Below are positions 38,762-46,306 of a stretch of DNA of 64,000 nucleotides, piece by piece (the first letter of the stretch is position 1; the number at the start of each line of letters is the position of its first letter). This DNA is from Hyphomonadaceae bacterium. GTDB lineage: Bacteria > Pseudomonadota > Alphaproteobacteria > Caulobacterales > Aquidulcibacteraceae. The stretch lies in contig JAEUMQ010000007.1 of assembly GCA_016791425.1 (NCBI GenBank), positions 310,001-374,000 of the forward strand, given 5' to 3'. Position numbers and translations under genes: made by a program. The notes beneath the pieces were generated by a model. That model searched no databases. It saw only the letters and a program-made list of their open reading frames with translations, and was not told where the DNA came from.

Positions 38762-39879
38762 TGGAAGAAAAAAATAGAAGTGGAGGGTTGGCCTGGTCGA
38801 AGGTCGAACCCGAAAGCCTGGGCCCGGTTCCCAAACCTCCGATCCTGCTGAGCGATCTCCAGCAGAAGAAGAAGTTCCTGCGCGTGCTCGCCGGCGATCG
38901 CGAGGAATCGCCGCCTGTCTGGATCATGCGCCAGGCCGGCCGCTACCTGCCCGAATACCGCCAGCTTCGCGCCCGCGCCCGTTCCTTCCTCGAGTTCTGC
39001 TACTCCCCTGCCCTCGCCTCCGAAGCGGCCTTGCAGCCCATCCGTCGCTTCGGCTTCGACGCTGCGATCCTCTTCTCCGACATCCTCACCATTCCCGATG
39101 CGCTCGGCCGCAAGGTCCATTTCGACGAAGGCAAGGGTCCGCGCCTGGCGCCGCTGGTCGAGGAGCAGAACTGGCGCTTTGATGAGCCCACCCGCGCGCT
39201 CCAGCGCCTCGCCCCCGTCTACGAAACCGTGGAGCGCACCCGCGCCGCCCTCGATCCCCAGACGGCGCTCATCGGTTTCGCCGGCGGGCCTTGGACGGTC
39301 GCCTGCTACATGCTGCAGGGCGAAGGCGGCGAGAAGGATGTCGCCCGCCGCGCTGCGTACCAGCGCGCCCACGAGGTTGACGTCCTCCTCGTCATCCTTG
39401 CCGAGACCACCGCGCTTCACCTTGCGCAACAGGCCCGCATGGGCGCCGACTGTCTGCAGATCTTCGAGAGCTGGGCCCAAGGCCTTTCCACCGCCCTCTT
39501 CACCCGCCTTGTCATCGCTCCCACGCGCCACATCGTCGCGCGCCTCCGCGCACTGGGCGTTTCTGCGCCGGTGATCGGTTTCCCCCGCGCCGCCACCGAG
39601 ACTCAGATCGAGCTCTACGCCCGCGAGACCGGCGTGACCGCCCTCTCCCTCGACACCGCCGCCGAGCCCGCAAGCTTCCGCAATCTCGGCCTTCCCCTCC
39701 AAGGCAACCTGGATCCCCAGCTCCTGGTCACCGGCGGTGCGCCCCTCGAGCGCGGCGTCCGCGAATGCCTCGACGCCTTCTCCGCCTCTCCGCACATCTT
39801 CAACCTCGGCCACGGCATCACCCCCGACGCTTCGCCCGACAACGTCGCCCATATGATCCGTCTCGTCCGCGGCGCGTAG
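38761..39879 (+). CDS. hemE: Uroporphyrinogen decarboxylase
   Basis: The 372-residue enzyme converts uroporphyrinogen III to coproporphyrinogen III in haem synthesis. The signature MRQAGRYLPEYR is at 56-67. FAGGPWTVACYML and the C-terminal GNLDPQLL, FNLGHGITPD are typical. The start is uncertain. ATG at 38761 gives about 30 residues before the family core (FLRVLAGD) but has no clear ribosome site. A GGAGGG follows it at 38782-38787 without a well-spaced codon. Its upstream neighbour is the putative origin. Confidence 0.9.
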   Translation: MEEKNRSGGLAWSKVEPESLGPVPKPPILLSDLQQKKKFLRVLAGDREESPPVWIMRQAGRYLPEYRQLRARARSFLEFCYSPALASEAALQPIRRFGFDAAILFSDILTIPDALGRKVHFDEGKGPRLAPLVEEQNWRFDEPTRALQRLAPVYETVERTRAALDPQTALIGFAGGPWTVACYMLQGEGGEKDVARRAAYQRAHEVDVLLVILAETTALHLAQQARMGADCLQIFESWAQGLSTALFTRLVIAPTRHIVARLRALGVSAPVIGFPRAATETQIELYARETGVTALSLDTAAEPASFRNLGLPLQGNLDPQLLVTGGAPLERGVRECLDAFSASPHIFNLGHGITPDASPDNVAHMIRLVRGA

Positions 39880-39933
39880 AACCGCTGGACCGCCGGCTTC
39901 CGGCCGGCGAAACATGGCGCGGGGGATCCGCGC

Positions 39934-40158
39934 TTGCCCAAGGATCGAGACAAGCTCGAACGCCAGATGGCTGCGCGAGGTTGGACCTATGCCCAGATCG
40001 ACGAGGCCAAAGCAGCCGGTCAGACGTTCCCGGTGGCGAACAATGAGACAGGTGAGCCGGCGACGCGCTATATTCACCCCGACACCGGCAGATCGGTGAT
40101 CATCGATGACGAAGCAGGCGAAATCCTTCATGTCGGCGGCGACGGGTTCGTTTACTGA
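39934..40158 (+). CDS. Colicin E5-type ribonuclease domain protein (putative toxin)
   Basis: A 74-residue protein that is essentially one domain. The pattern LERQMAARGWTYAQIDEAK, then GEPATRYIHPDTGRSVIIDD and EILHVGGDGFVY matches, as I recall them, proteins annotated as colicin E5-related ribonuclease. Colicin E5 itself cleaves the anticodon of tRNAs carrying queuosine. No carrier, translocation or secretion domain is attached, so a stand-alone or toxin-antitoxin role is more likely than a secreted bacteriocin. TTG at 39934 has GGGGGAT about 9 nt upstream. It overlaps the next small gene. Activity and catalytic residues are not verified. Confidence 0.68.
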   Translation: MPKDRDKLERQMAARGWTYAQIDEAKAAGQTFPVANNETGEPATRYIHPDTGRSVIIDDEAGEILHVGGDGFVY

Positions 40159-40372
40159 GACCATCCACGTGCGCCTCCTTGACGAGGGCGTTGACGTCTG
40201 GCGTCCGGTGCGGGCGCGCGCCTTGGGCGACGGCGCATACGAGCTTGCCGGCGATCCCGCTCCGCCGGACGAATCCTGGGAATTCGCCCCCGGCGCCAAA
40301 GTCGGCGTCAAGATCGACAAGAATGTCGCCAAGGCCGTCGCTCCGCCGAAGAGCGCGAAGCGCCGTCGCTAA
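40106..40372 (+). CDS. Small partner protein of the colicin E5-like gene (putative antitoxin/immunity)
   Basis: An 88-residue protein of unrecognised function. Its core IHVRLLDEGVDVWRPVRA followed by ESWEFAPGAKVGV resembles a widespread family of small uncharacterised proteins. It overlaps the RNase-like gene by up to 53 nt in another frame. The conserved part begins near residue 19, so initiation at ATG 40130 (29-nt overlap) or GTG 40169 is possible. The tight overlap suggests a cognate immunity or antitoxin role, but this is inference. The C-terminus is basic (KSAKRRR). Confidence 0.6.
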   Translation: MTKQAKSFMSAATGSFTETIHVRLLDEGVDVWRPVRARALGDGAYELAGDPAPPDESWEFAPGAKVGVKIDKNVAKAVAPPKSAKRRR

Positions 40373-40419
40373 CCCTCCATGCATTTGCCTCGACCGTCAT
40401 CCCCACCGGGCGCCTGACG

Positions 40420-41448
40420 ATGCGCAAGGTCGCGATCATTCTCTGCAATCTCGGCGGCCCGGATTCTCCCGCCGCCGTGCGCCCATTCCTCTTCAACCTC
40501 TTCAACGACGCGTACGTCCTCGCCCTCCCCCAGCCTTTCCGCGCGCTGCTTGCCTGGATCATCTCCACCGCGCGCGACAAGTTCGCTCGCGCCAACTACG
40601 CCAAGATCGGCGGCCGCTCTCCCCTCTTCCCGGAAACCCAAAAGCAGGCCGCGGCGCTCGAAGCCGCGCTTGCCGGCCGCCGTCTGGCGAACCTCGAAGC
40701 CAAGACCTTCATCGCCATGCGCCACTGGCGGCCATTCACCGCTGACGCCGCGAAAGCCGCTGCAAGCTGGGGCGCGACCGAAGCGATTGTCCTGCCTCTC
40801 TATCCGCAATTCTCCGGCGCCACGACCGCCTCCGCGCTCGCCGCCTGGCGCAAAGCCTCGCGCCTCCCCACCGCCGCTGTCTGCTGCTGGAGCGCTGGCG
40901 CGAAATTGGCCCGCGCGCACGCCGATGCGATCCTCTCCGCATGGCGCGCAGCCGGCTCGCCCGGCAATCCGCGCGTTCTCTTCTCCGCCCACGGACTGCC
41001 GGAACGCGACGTCGCGCGCGGCGATCCCTACCAATTCCATTGCGAACGCAGCGTCGCCGCCGTCCGCGCGCTCCTGCCCGCCGACTGGGACCACGTCCTC
41101 TGCTACCAGTCGCGCGTCGGCCCGCTGAAATGGCTTGGTCCGTCCACGGACGACGAGATTCGCCGCGCCGGCGCCGACAACAGGGGCCTGATCGTCTGTC
41201 CGGTCGCCTTCGTCTCCGAGCACATCGAGACGCTCGTTGAGCTCGACATCGACTACGCCGAGCTCGCGCATGCGCAGCCCCTGCCGTTCTACATCCGCGC
41301 CCCCGCTCCGGGCGTGGCCGAGCCTTTCATCGATGCGCTCGCCGATCTCGTCGAAGCCGCCCTCGCGCGCCCTCGACAGACCGCCTCCGACGAAGGCCCC
41401 CGCCTTTGTCCGCACCAATTCAGCCGTTGCCCGCATCGCGCCGCGTAA
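40420..41448 (+). CDS. hemH: Ferrochelatase
   Basis: A 342-residue enzyme that inserts Fe(II) into protoporphyrin IX, the last step of haem synthesis. NLGGPDSPAAVRPFL starts the protein. The catalytic histidine is H191 in FSAHGLPER, and YQSRVGP and FVSEHIETLVELD are present. Cysteines C155-C156 plus C330 and C337 near the end may be ligands of a [2Fe-2S] cluster, as reported for the Caulobacter enzyme. ATG at 40420 was used. The fragment CTCGACCGTCATCCCC lies just upstream. Confidence 0.94.
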   Translation: MRKVAIILCNLGGPDSPAAVRPFLFNLFNDAYVLALPQPFRALLAWIISTARDKFARANYAKIGGRSPLFPETQKQAAALEAALAGRRLANLEAKTFIAMRHWRPFTADAAKAAASWGATEAIVLPLYPQFSGATTASALAAWRKASRLPTAAVCCWSAGAKLARAHADAILSAWRAAGSPGNPRVLFSAHGLPERDVARGDPYQFHCERSVAAVRALLPADWDHVLCYQSRVGPLKWLGPSTDDEIRRAGADNRGLIVCPVAFVSEHIETLVELDIDYAELAHAQPLPFYIRAPAPGVAEPFIDALADLVEAALARPRQTASDEGPRLCPHQFSRCPHRAA

Positions 41449-41460
41449 TAAACAGGGGCA

Positions 41461-41898
41461 ATGAACTACGACCTCCTCCGCGGCCTGCACATCATCGCGG
41501 TCATCGCCTGGGTCGCCGGCCTGCTGATGCTGCCGCGTCTTTACGCCTACCAGGCCGAAGCCGAACCAGGCGGCGAGCTGTCCAGGAAGATGCTCGAAGC
41601 CGCGCGCCGCCTGCGCGTGATCATCCTTATGCCCTCGCTCCTGCTCGCCTTCGGCTTCGGGCTGCTCCTCTTCATGCAGCGCTTCGCCGGCGCCGGCGCG
41701 CCGCCGCTTTGGATCACGATCAAGATCGCTCTCGCTCTCGTGCTTGCCGGCTATCACGGCTTCCTCGCCGCTGAAGGCCGCAAGCTGGTGAAGGGACAAA
41801 AACCGCGCAGCGGCCGCTTCTGGCGCTTGATGGGCGAAGTCCCCATCCTTATCTCGATAGCCATCGTGCTGCTGGCGGTACTCGAACAGCCCAGCTAG
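41461..41898 (+). CDS. hemJ: HemJ-type protoporphyrinogen oxidase
   Basis: A 145-residue four-helix membrane protein of the UPF0093/HemJ family that oxidises protoporphyrinogen IX to protoporphyrin IX. The N-terminal LRGLHIIAVIAWVAG contains H10, the likely haem ligand. WITIKIALA holds the conserved lysine K88. HemJ fits beside hemE and hemH, since no HemG or HemY is in the window. ATG at 41461 has CAGGGG about 6 nt upstream, 12 nt after hemH, so the two are co-transcribed. Confidence 0.9.
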   Translation: MNYDLLRGLHIIAVIAWVAGLLMLPRLYAYQAEAEPGGELSRKMLEAARRLRVIILMPSLLLAFGFGLLLFMQRFAGAGAPPLWITIKIALALVLAGYHGFLAAEGRKLVKGQKPRSGRFWRLMGEVPILISIAIVLLAVLEQPS

Positions 41899-42105
41899 CG
41901 CGCCCGACTGGCCTCCAACGCCCCATCAGCCGGACTCTTGACGCAACCCGCGGCTTGTGGTGACGATCCCGCGGCTAGCGCTGCAGAGCGCACGCGTCCG
42001 GCGGCGCGACAGCCTTTCCTTCCTCCCCGCCGAACCACCTCCACCTTTCCCACGCCTAGGCGCCTCATCGCGTCCGGCGCCAGCGAACACACATCAGAGC
42101 ATACG

Positions 42106-43446
42106 ATGGCAGACGATATCCGCACCGAATCCATGACCCCAGATCCGTCGCAAGGTCCCGCCCAGGATCTGGCCGGCGGGCTGAAGGAGCTCACGCTTCA
42201 GGAGTTGAAGCGCAAGCCGCCTGCCGAGCTCTTGGAGATGGCCGAAAGCCTCGAGGTCGAGAACGCCAACAACCTGCGCACGCAGGACATGATGTTCGCC
42301 ATCCTGAAGGAGCTCGCCGAGCGCGGCGTCGATATCGGCGGCGCCGGCGTCGTCGAGATTCTCCCCGACGGCTTCGCCTTCCTGCGCTCACCGCAATCGA
42401 ACTATCTGCCGGGCCCGGACGATATCTACGTCTCGCCCCAGCAGATCCGGAAGTTCGGCCTCCGCACCGGCGACACCGTCGAGGGCCAGATCCGCGCCCC
42501 GAAGGACGGCGAGCGCTATTTCGCCCTCACCAAGGTCAACTCGATCAATTTCGAGGACCCCGACCGCGTCCGCCACAAGGTCCATTTCGACAACCTGACG
42601 CCGCTCTATCCCACCGAGCGGCTCAAGATGGAGATGGACGATCCGACCCTGAAGGACAAAACCGGCCGCATCATCGACATTGTCGCTCCGATCGGCAAAG
42701 GCCAGCGCTCGCTCATCGTCGCGCAGCCCCGCACCGGCAAGACGGTCATCCTCCAGAACATCGCCAAGGCGATCGAAGCGAACCACCCGGAAGTCTTCCT
42801 CATTGTGCTGCTCATCGACGAGCGCCCGGAAGAAGTCACCGACATGCAGCGCACCGTGAAGGGCGAGGTCGTCTCCTCCACCTTCGATGAGCCTGCCACC
42901 CGCCACGTCGCCGTCGCCGAGATGGTCATCGAGAAGGCCAAGCGCCTGGCCGAGCACGGCAAGGACGTGGTGATCCTGCTCGACTCCATCACCCGCCTCG
43001 GCCGCGCCTACAACACGGTCGTCCCCTCCTCCGGCAAGGTGCTCACCGGCGGCGTCGACGCCAACGCCCTGCAGCGCCCGAAGCGCTTCTTCGGCGCCGC
43101 GCGCAATCTGGAGGAAGGCGGCTCCCTCACCATCATCGCGACCGCGCTGATCGACACCGGCTCGCGCATGGACGAAGTCATCTTCGAAGAGTTCAAGGGC
43201 ACCGGTAACTCTGAGCTTCAGCTCGACCGCAAGGTCGCCGACCGCCGCATCTTCCCGGCCATCGACGTCTTGAAGTCCGGCACCCGCAAGGACGAGCTCA
43301 TCACCCCGAAGGAGCACCTGCAGAAGATGTACGTGCTCCGCCGCATCCTCTCCCCGATGGGCACCCAGGACGCGATCGAGTTCCTCCTCGACAAGCTCCG
43401 CGCTTCGAAGAACAACGACGACTTCTTCCAGTCCATGAACACCTGA
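42106..43446 (+). CDS. rho: Transcription termination factor Rho
   Basis: A 446-residue hexameric RNA helicase that ends transcription. The N-terminal domain starts [19 protein letters not shown]. The RNA-binding region is [16 protein letters not shown] (81-96). The P-loop is [11 protein letters not shown] (206-216), followed by [13 protein letters not shown] and the Q/R-loop region [16 protein letters not shown] at 42106 ([10 protein letters not shown]) was chosen; the open frame upstream to 41938 is not family-like. A leader of about 200 nt precedes it. Rho genes are often self-attenuated through their leader. Confidence 0.97.
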   Translation: MADDIRTESMTPDPSQGPAQDLAGGLKELTLQELKRKPPAELLEMAESLEVENANNLRTQDMMFAILKELAERGVDIGGAGVVEILPDGFAFLRSPQSNYLPGPDDIYVSPQQIRKFGLRTGDTVEGQIRAPKDGERYFALTKVNSINFEDPDRVRHKVHFDNLTPLYPTERLKMEMDDPTLKDKTGRIIDIVAPIGKGQRSLIVAQPRTGKTVILQNIAKAIEANHPEVFLIVLLIDERPEEVTDMQRTVKGEVVSSTFDEPATRHVAVAEMVIEKAKRLAEHGKDVVILLDSITRLGRAYNTVVPSSGKVLTGGVDANALQRPKRFFGAARNLEEGGSLTIIATALIDTGSRMDEVIFEEFKGTGNSELQLDRKVADRRIFPAIDVLKSGTRKDELITPKEHLQKMYVLRRILSPMGTQDAIEFLLDKLRASKNNDDFFQSMNT

Positions 43447-43467
43447 GCATCCACTCGACGGTGCGAA

Positions 43468-43525
43468 GTCCTCCCCCGTTCACGGGGGAGGTGTCGCACG
43501 CTTGCGTGCGGCGGAGGGGGCAGCC
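43468..43525 (+). repeat. Family A (alpha) two-hairpin repeat
   Basis: CCTCCCCCGTTCACGGGGGAGG forms hairpin 1. Hairpin 2 is GTCGCACGC-tt-GCGTGCGGC, with one G-C mismatch at the base, followed by GGAGGGGGCAGCC. It is the first of a cluster of repeats between rho and the GST gene. Confidence 0.87.
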
Positions 43526-43587
43526 GCCACCTCAGCCTCTCAAGAAGTCCCGCGACGCCGCGCAGCGGCGACGGGTGGCGCCGAGGC

Positions 43588-43648
43588 TCTTTCCTCCCCC
43601 GTTCACGGGGGAGGTGTCGCGCGCTTGCGCGCGACGGAGGGGGTGCAA
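43588..43648 (+). repeat. Family A (alpha) two-hairpin repeat
   Basis: CCTCCCCCGTTCACGGGGGAGG forms hairpin 1. Hairpin 2 is GTCGCGCGC-tt-GCGCGCGAC, with tail GGAGGGGGTGCAAC. A partial unit (GACGCCGCGCAGCGGCGACG at 43554-43573) lies between this copy and the one at 43468. Confidence 0.88.
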
Positions 43649-43700
43649 CATCCGCGCCCTTTATTGCGCCCTCAGTCAACATCGCTTGCGCTCGCTGACG

Positions 43701-43722
43701 GCTCCCCCGTAAACGGGGGAGC
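43701..43722 (+). repeat. Isolated hairpin-1 unit upstream of GST gene
   Basis: GCTCCCCCGT-aa-ACGGGGGAGC is a perfect 10-bp stem equal to hairpin 1 of family A but without hairpin 2. It ends just before AAGGAG, the ribosome site of the GST gene. Confidence 0.8.
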
Positions 43723-43735
43723 AAGGAGCCCTTCC

Positions 43736-44344
43736 ATGCTACGCATCTACCACACGCCGCCGTCGCGCTCCGTGCGCATTGTCTGGCTCGCCGAGGAGAT
43801 GTCCCTCCCCTACGAAGCCATCGCGGTCCCGTTCGGCGGCGCGCCGCCAGCCGGCTTCACTGACGCGAGCCCGCTCGGGCAGCTCCCCGCCATTGAAGAC
43901 GGTGAGGTCCGCATGATCGAATCCGTCGCCATCATGCAATACCTGCTCGCCAAGTACGGCCCCTCGCCGCTCGAAGTGACCAAGACCGAGCGCGCCTTCC
44001 CCGACTACCTGCAATTCCTCGAGTTCGGCGAAGCCGGCCTCACCGCCATCGGCAACGCCTATGTCGCCACCCGCTTCCGCGCGCCCGACGACCAGAAGAA
44101 GAACTGGACGGTCGATTACGTGACCGACGCCATGCGCAAGCGCTTCGCCCTGGTTGACAGGCGCCTCGCCGACGGCCGCGAATTCATCGTCGCCGATCGT
44201 TTCACCGCCGCCGACATCTCCGTCGGCTGGTCGGTCTCCATCGCAAAATACTTCGGCATCCTGGAAAGCTTCGAGCCCGCGACGCAAGCCTACTATGATC
44301 GCATCACCGCCCGCCCGGCCTACGCCAAGGCCATCGCCGGCTAA
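43736..44344 (+). CDS. Glutathione S-transferase family protein
   Basis: A 202-residue GST with the N-terminal thioredoxin-like domain (LRIYHTPPSRSVRIVWLAEE). The glutathione-binding LGQLPAIEDGEVRMIESVAI (cis-Pro and ES motif) is intact. The all-helical C-terminal domain ends FTAADISVGWSVSIA. The substrate is unknown. ATG at 43736 has AAGGAG 7 nt upstream; the frame open upstream is repeat sequence. Confidence 0.9.
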   Translation: MLRIYHTPPSRSVRIVWLAEEMSLPYEAIAVPFGGAPPAGFTDASPLGQLPAIEDGEVRMIESVAIMQYLLAKYGPSPLEVTKTERAFPDYLQFLEFGEAGLTAIGNAYVATRFRAPDDQKKNWTVDYVTDAMRKRFALVDRRLADGREFIVADRFTAADISVGWSVSIAKYFGILESFEPATQAYYDRITARPAYAKAIAG

Positions 44345-44367
44345 TCACACAATCGCGCAAGCACAGC

Positions 44368-44416
44368 CTCCCTTCCCCTCGGGGGAGGGTGTCGCGGCGC
44401 AGCGGCGACGGGCGGG
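44368..44416 (+). repeat. Family A (beta) two-hairpin repeat
   Basis: CCTCCCTTCCCCTCGGGGGAGGG is a partly damaged hairpin 1. Hairpin 2 is GTCGC-ggcgcagcg-GCGAC with an enlarged loop, and the tail is GGGCGGGG. It follows the GST stop codon. The rest of the gap to 44597 is C-rich and has no recognised feature except a -10-like element. Confidence 0.78.
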
Positions 44417-44583
44417 GACCGCCCCAGGGCGCCAAAATAGGAGGGCGAAACTCTCTCCATCCCCCTCCCCCATCTCTAGCCCTGCCCCCGCCAAAACCCA
44501 CTCAAATAAGCCTTTCCAGCCCATTCATAACTTAACGCCATCCGCAACCACCGCCGACTTATCCGACCGACCCCGCCCCGCGC

Positions 44584-44589
44584 TATACT
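44584..44589 (+). promoter_or_regulatory. -10-like element close to a start codon (possible leaderless gene)
   Basis: TATACT lies 8 nt before ATG 44598. A start about 7 nt downstream would fall at the ATG itself, giving a leaderless message. No convincing -35 element was found, so support is weak. Confidence 0.35.
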
Positions 44590-44597
44590 CCTCGCCT

Positions 44598-45188
44598 ATG
44601 CCAAGCGAACCGGAGACAATTCAAGACCCCATCGAAGCCGTCCTGGCTTCGATTCGCCTTTGGCTCCTCCGCGCCATCGCCGTCCTCGCCGCGCACTTCC
44701 CGAACCGGCTGGGCCGCGACAACGCCAGCGACCTGCGCGCCTATCTGCGCGACGTCCGCTACGACCTGAAGCGCGCGATCTTCCTCCGCGCCATCGCGCG
44801 CATGCCGCAGACCGACCCACCCACGCGCCATCGTCCGCCGTCGGGCTATGCCGTGCGCCGCTGGAAGCCGAGCCATTTCCGCTTCCTCACCCACGGCGCC
44901 TTCAACCGCATGCCGCGCGATCTCCTTGCTCGCCTCGCCCACCTGCGCGCCCTCTCCGAAGATCTCGACGCCATCACCGAGCGCCTGCTGAAACGCCTGC
45001 AGCGCCGCCGCTTGCGCGCGTCGTTCCGCAAGCCTCTCCGCTCGCGCCGGCTTTTTCCGACACGTCCTAGCGCACGCCCCTCGCCTGACCTGCACAACGC
45101 CGCGGTAAGCCCCACCGCCGGCGCCGTCCGCGCACGCGCGACGCTTGGTCCCCTCTCCCGCGCCCAGCGGGAGAGGGGTCGGGGGTGA
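44598..45188 (+). CDS. Orphan basic protein with repeat-encoded C-terminus
   Basis: I do not recognise this 196-residue protein. It begins MPSEPETIQDPIEAVLASIR. An Arg-rich helical body follows (DLRAYLRDVRYDLKRAIFLR, ALSEDLDAITERLLKRLQRR). The distal part is low-complexity. The final GPLSRAQRERGRG and stop codon are encoded by a family C repeat at 45148-45190, so the native C-terminus may have been changed by repeat insertion. No ribosome site is visible upstream of ATG 44598, consistent with a leaderless start. Confidence 0.55.
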   Translation: MPSEPETIQDPIEAVLASIRLWLLRAIAVLAAHFPNRLGRDNASDLRAYLRDVRYDLKRAIFLRAIARMPQTDPPTRHRPPSGYAVRRWKPSHFRFLTHGAFNRMPRDLLARLAHLRALSEDLDAITERLLKRLQRRRLRASFRKPLRSRRLFPTRPSARPSPDLHNAAVSPTAGAVRARATLGPLSRAQRERGRG

Positions 45189-45190
45189 GG
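45148..45190 (+). repeat. Family C-like repeat overlapping the 3' end of an orphan gene
   Basis: CCCCTCTCCCGC-gcccaGCGGGAGAGGGG forms a long stem, followed by TCGGGGGTGAGGGAG. The TGA in the tail is the stop codon of the preceding gene. Confidence 0.78.
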
Positions 45191-45249
45191 GAGTTGATCA
45201 CTCATGCGCGCGAAGCGCCGCGCTGGATGGTCGGCGCCCGCGCGCCAAA

Positions 45250-46221
45250 TCAAGGGATAAGCACCACGCTCCCCGTCGTCTTCCGCGCCTGCAGATCCGC
45301 ATGCGCCTGCGCCGCGTCCGCCAGCTTGTAGCGCTGCGGCGCCGCGATCTTCACCGCGCTCGATGCGATCACGCCGAACAGATCGTCCGCCGTCTCCTGC
45401 AGCGCCTCCGCGCTCGCCGCGTAATGGAAGAGCGTCGGCCTGGTCAGGAAAAGCGACCCCTTCTGCATCAGGAGCAGCGGACTGAACTCAGGGACCGCGC
45501 CCGACGAATTCCCGAAGCTCACCATCATGCCGGTGGGCTTCAGTGAATCGAGCGACGCCATGAAGCTGTCCTTGCCGACCGAGTCGTAGACGACGTCCGC
45601 GCCGACTCCAATTGTGATCTCGCGCACGCGCTTGGCGATGTCTTCGCGGCTCGACACGATTGCATGATCCGCGCCCAGCGCCTTCGCGATCTCCGCCTTC
45701 GCGTCGCTCCCCACGATCCCGATCACGGTCGCGCCCAGATGCTTCGCCCATTGCGTCGCGATCTGCCCGACCCCGCCCGCCGCGGAGTACACCACCACCA
45801 CATTGTTTTGCTTCACGGGAAACGTCTTGCGCAAAAGGAAACGCGCCGTCATCCCCTTCAGCATCGAAGCCGCGGCGATCTCATCGGCCATGGCTTCCGG
45901 CAGCTTCACCGCGCGGTCCGCCGCCACGACATGCGCTTCCGCGTAGCCTCCGATCGGGCCGGTGCAATAGCCCGCGCGATCGCCGATCTTGAATCGCGTC
46001 ACGCCTTCGCCGACCGCATCAACGACGCCCGCGCCCTCCTGCCCAAGCCCGCTCGGCAGGCTCAGCGGATAGAGTCCGCCGCGATGATACGTATCGATGA
46101 AATTGACTCCGATCGCGCCTTGCCTGATGCGGATCTGCCCGGGGCCCGGGCTCGGCGTCTCCACCTCGACCAGCCTCATCACCTCCGGCCCGCCCGTCGC
46201 TTCGATCCTGATTGCTTTCAT
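45250..46221 (-). CDS. Quinone oxidoreductase (zeta-crystallin-like MDR family)
   Basis: A 323-residue NADPH-dependent quinone reductase of the medium-chain dehydrogenase family without zinc ligands. GVNFIDTYHRGGLYP and GQEGAGVVDAVGEGV are typical. The nucleotide fold is VVVYSAAGGVGQIATQWAKHLG. The C-terminal KLADAAQAHADLQARKTTGSVVL block matches QorA/zeta-crystallin. ATG at 46221 was used. Confidence 0.92.
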   Translation of the reverse strand: MKAIRIEATGGPEVMRLVEVETPSPGPGQIRIRQGAIGVNFIDTYHRGGLYPLSLPSGLGQEGAGVVDAVGEGVTRFKIGDRAGYCTGPIGGYAEAHVVAADRAVKLPEAMADEIAAASMLKGMTARFLLRKTFPVKQNNVVVVYSAAGGVGQIATQWAKHLGATVIGIVGSDAKAEIAKALGADHAIVSSREDIAKRVREITIGVGADVVYDSVGKDSFMASLDSLKPTGMMVSFGNSSGAVPEFSPLLLMQKGSLFLTRPTLFHYAASAEALQETADDLFGVIASSAVKIAAPQRYKLADAAQAHADLQARKTTGSVVLIP

Positions 46222-46229
46222 GACGAGGC

Positions 46230-46291
46230 TCCTTTCCTCCCCCGTTCACGGGGGAGGTGTCGCGAGCGAAGCTCGCGACGGCGGGGGCGCA
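46230..46291 (+). repeat. Family A (alpha) two-hairpin repeat
   Basis: CCTCCCCCGTTCACGGGGGAGG forms hairpin 1. Hairpin 2 is GTCGCGAGC-gaa-GCTCGCGAC, with tail GGCGGGGGCGCAAC. It fills the gap between the GDPD gene and the quinone reductase gene, both on the minus strand. Confidence 0.88.
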
Positions 46292-46306
46292 ACTTGCGCC
46301 AACGTG

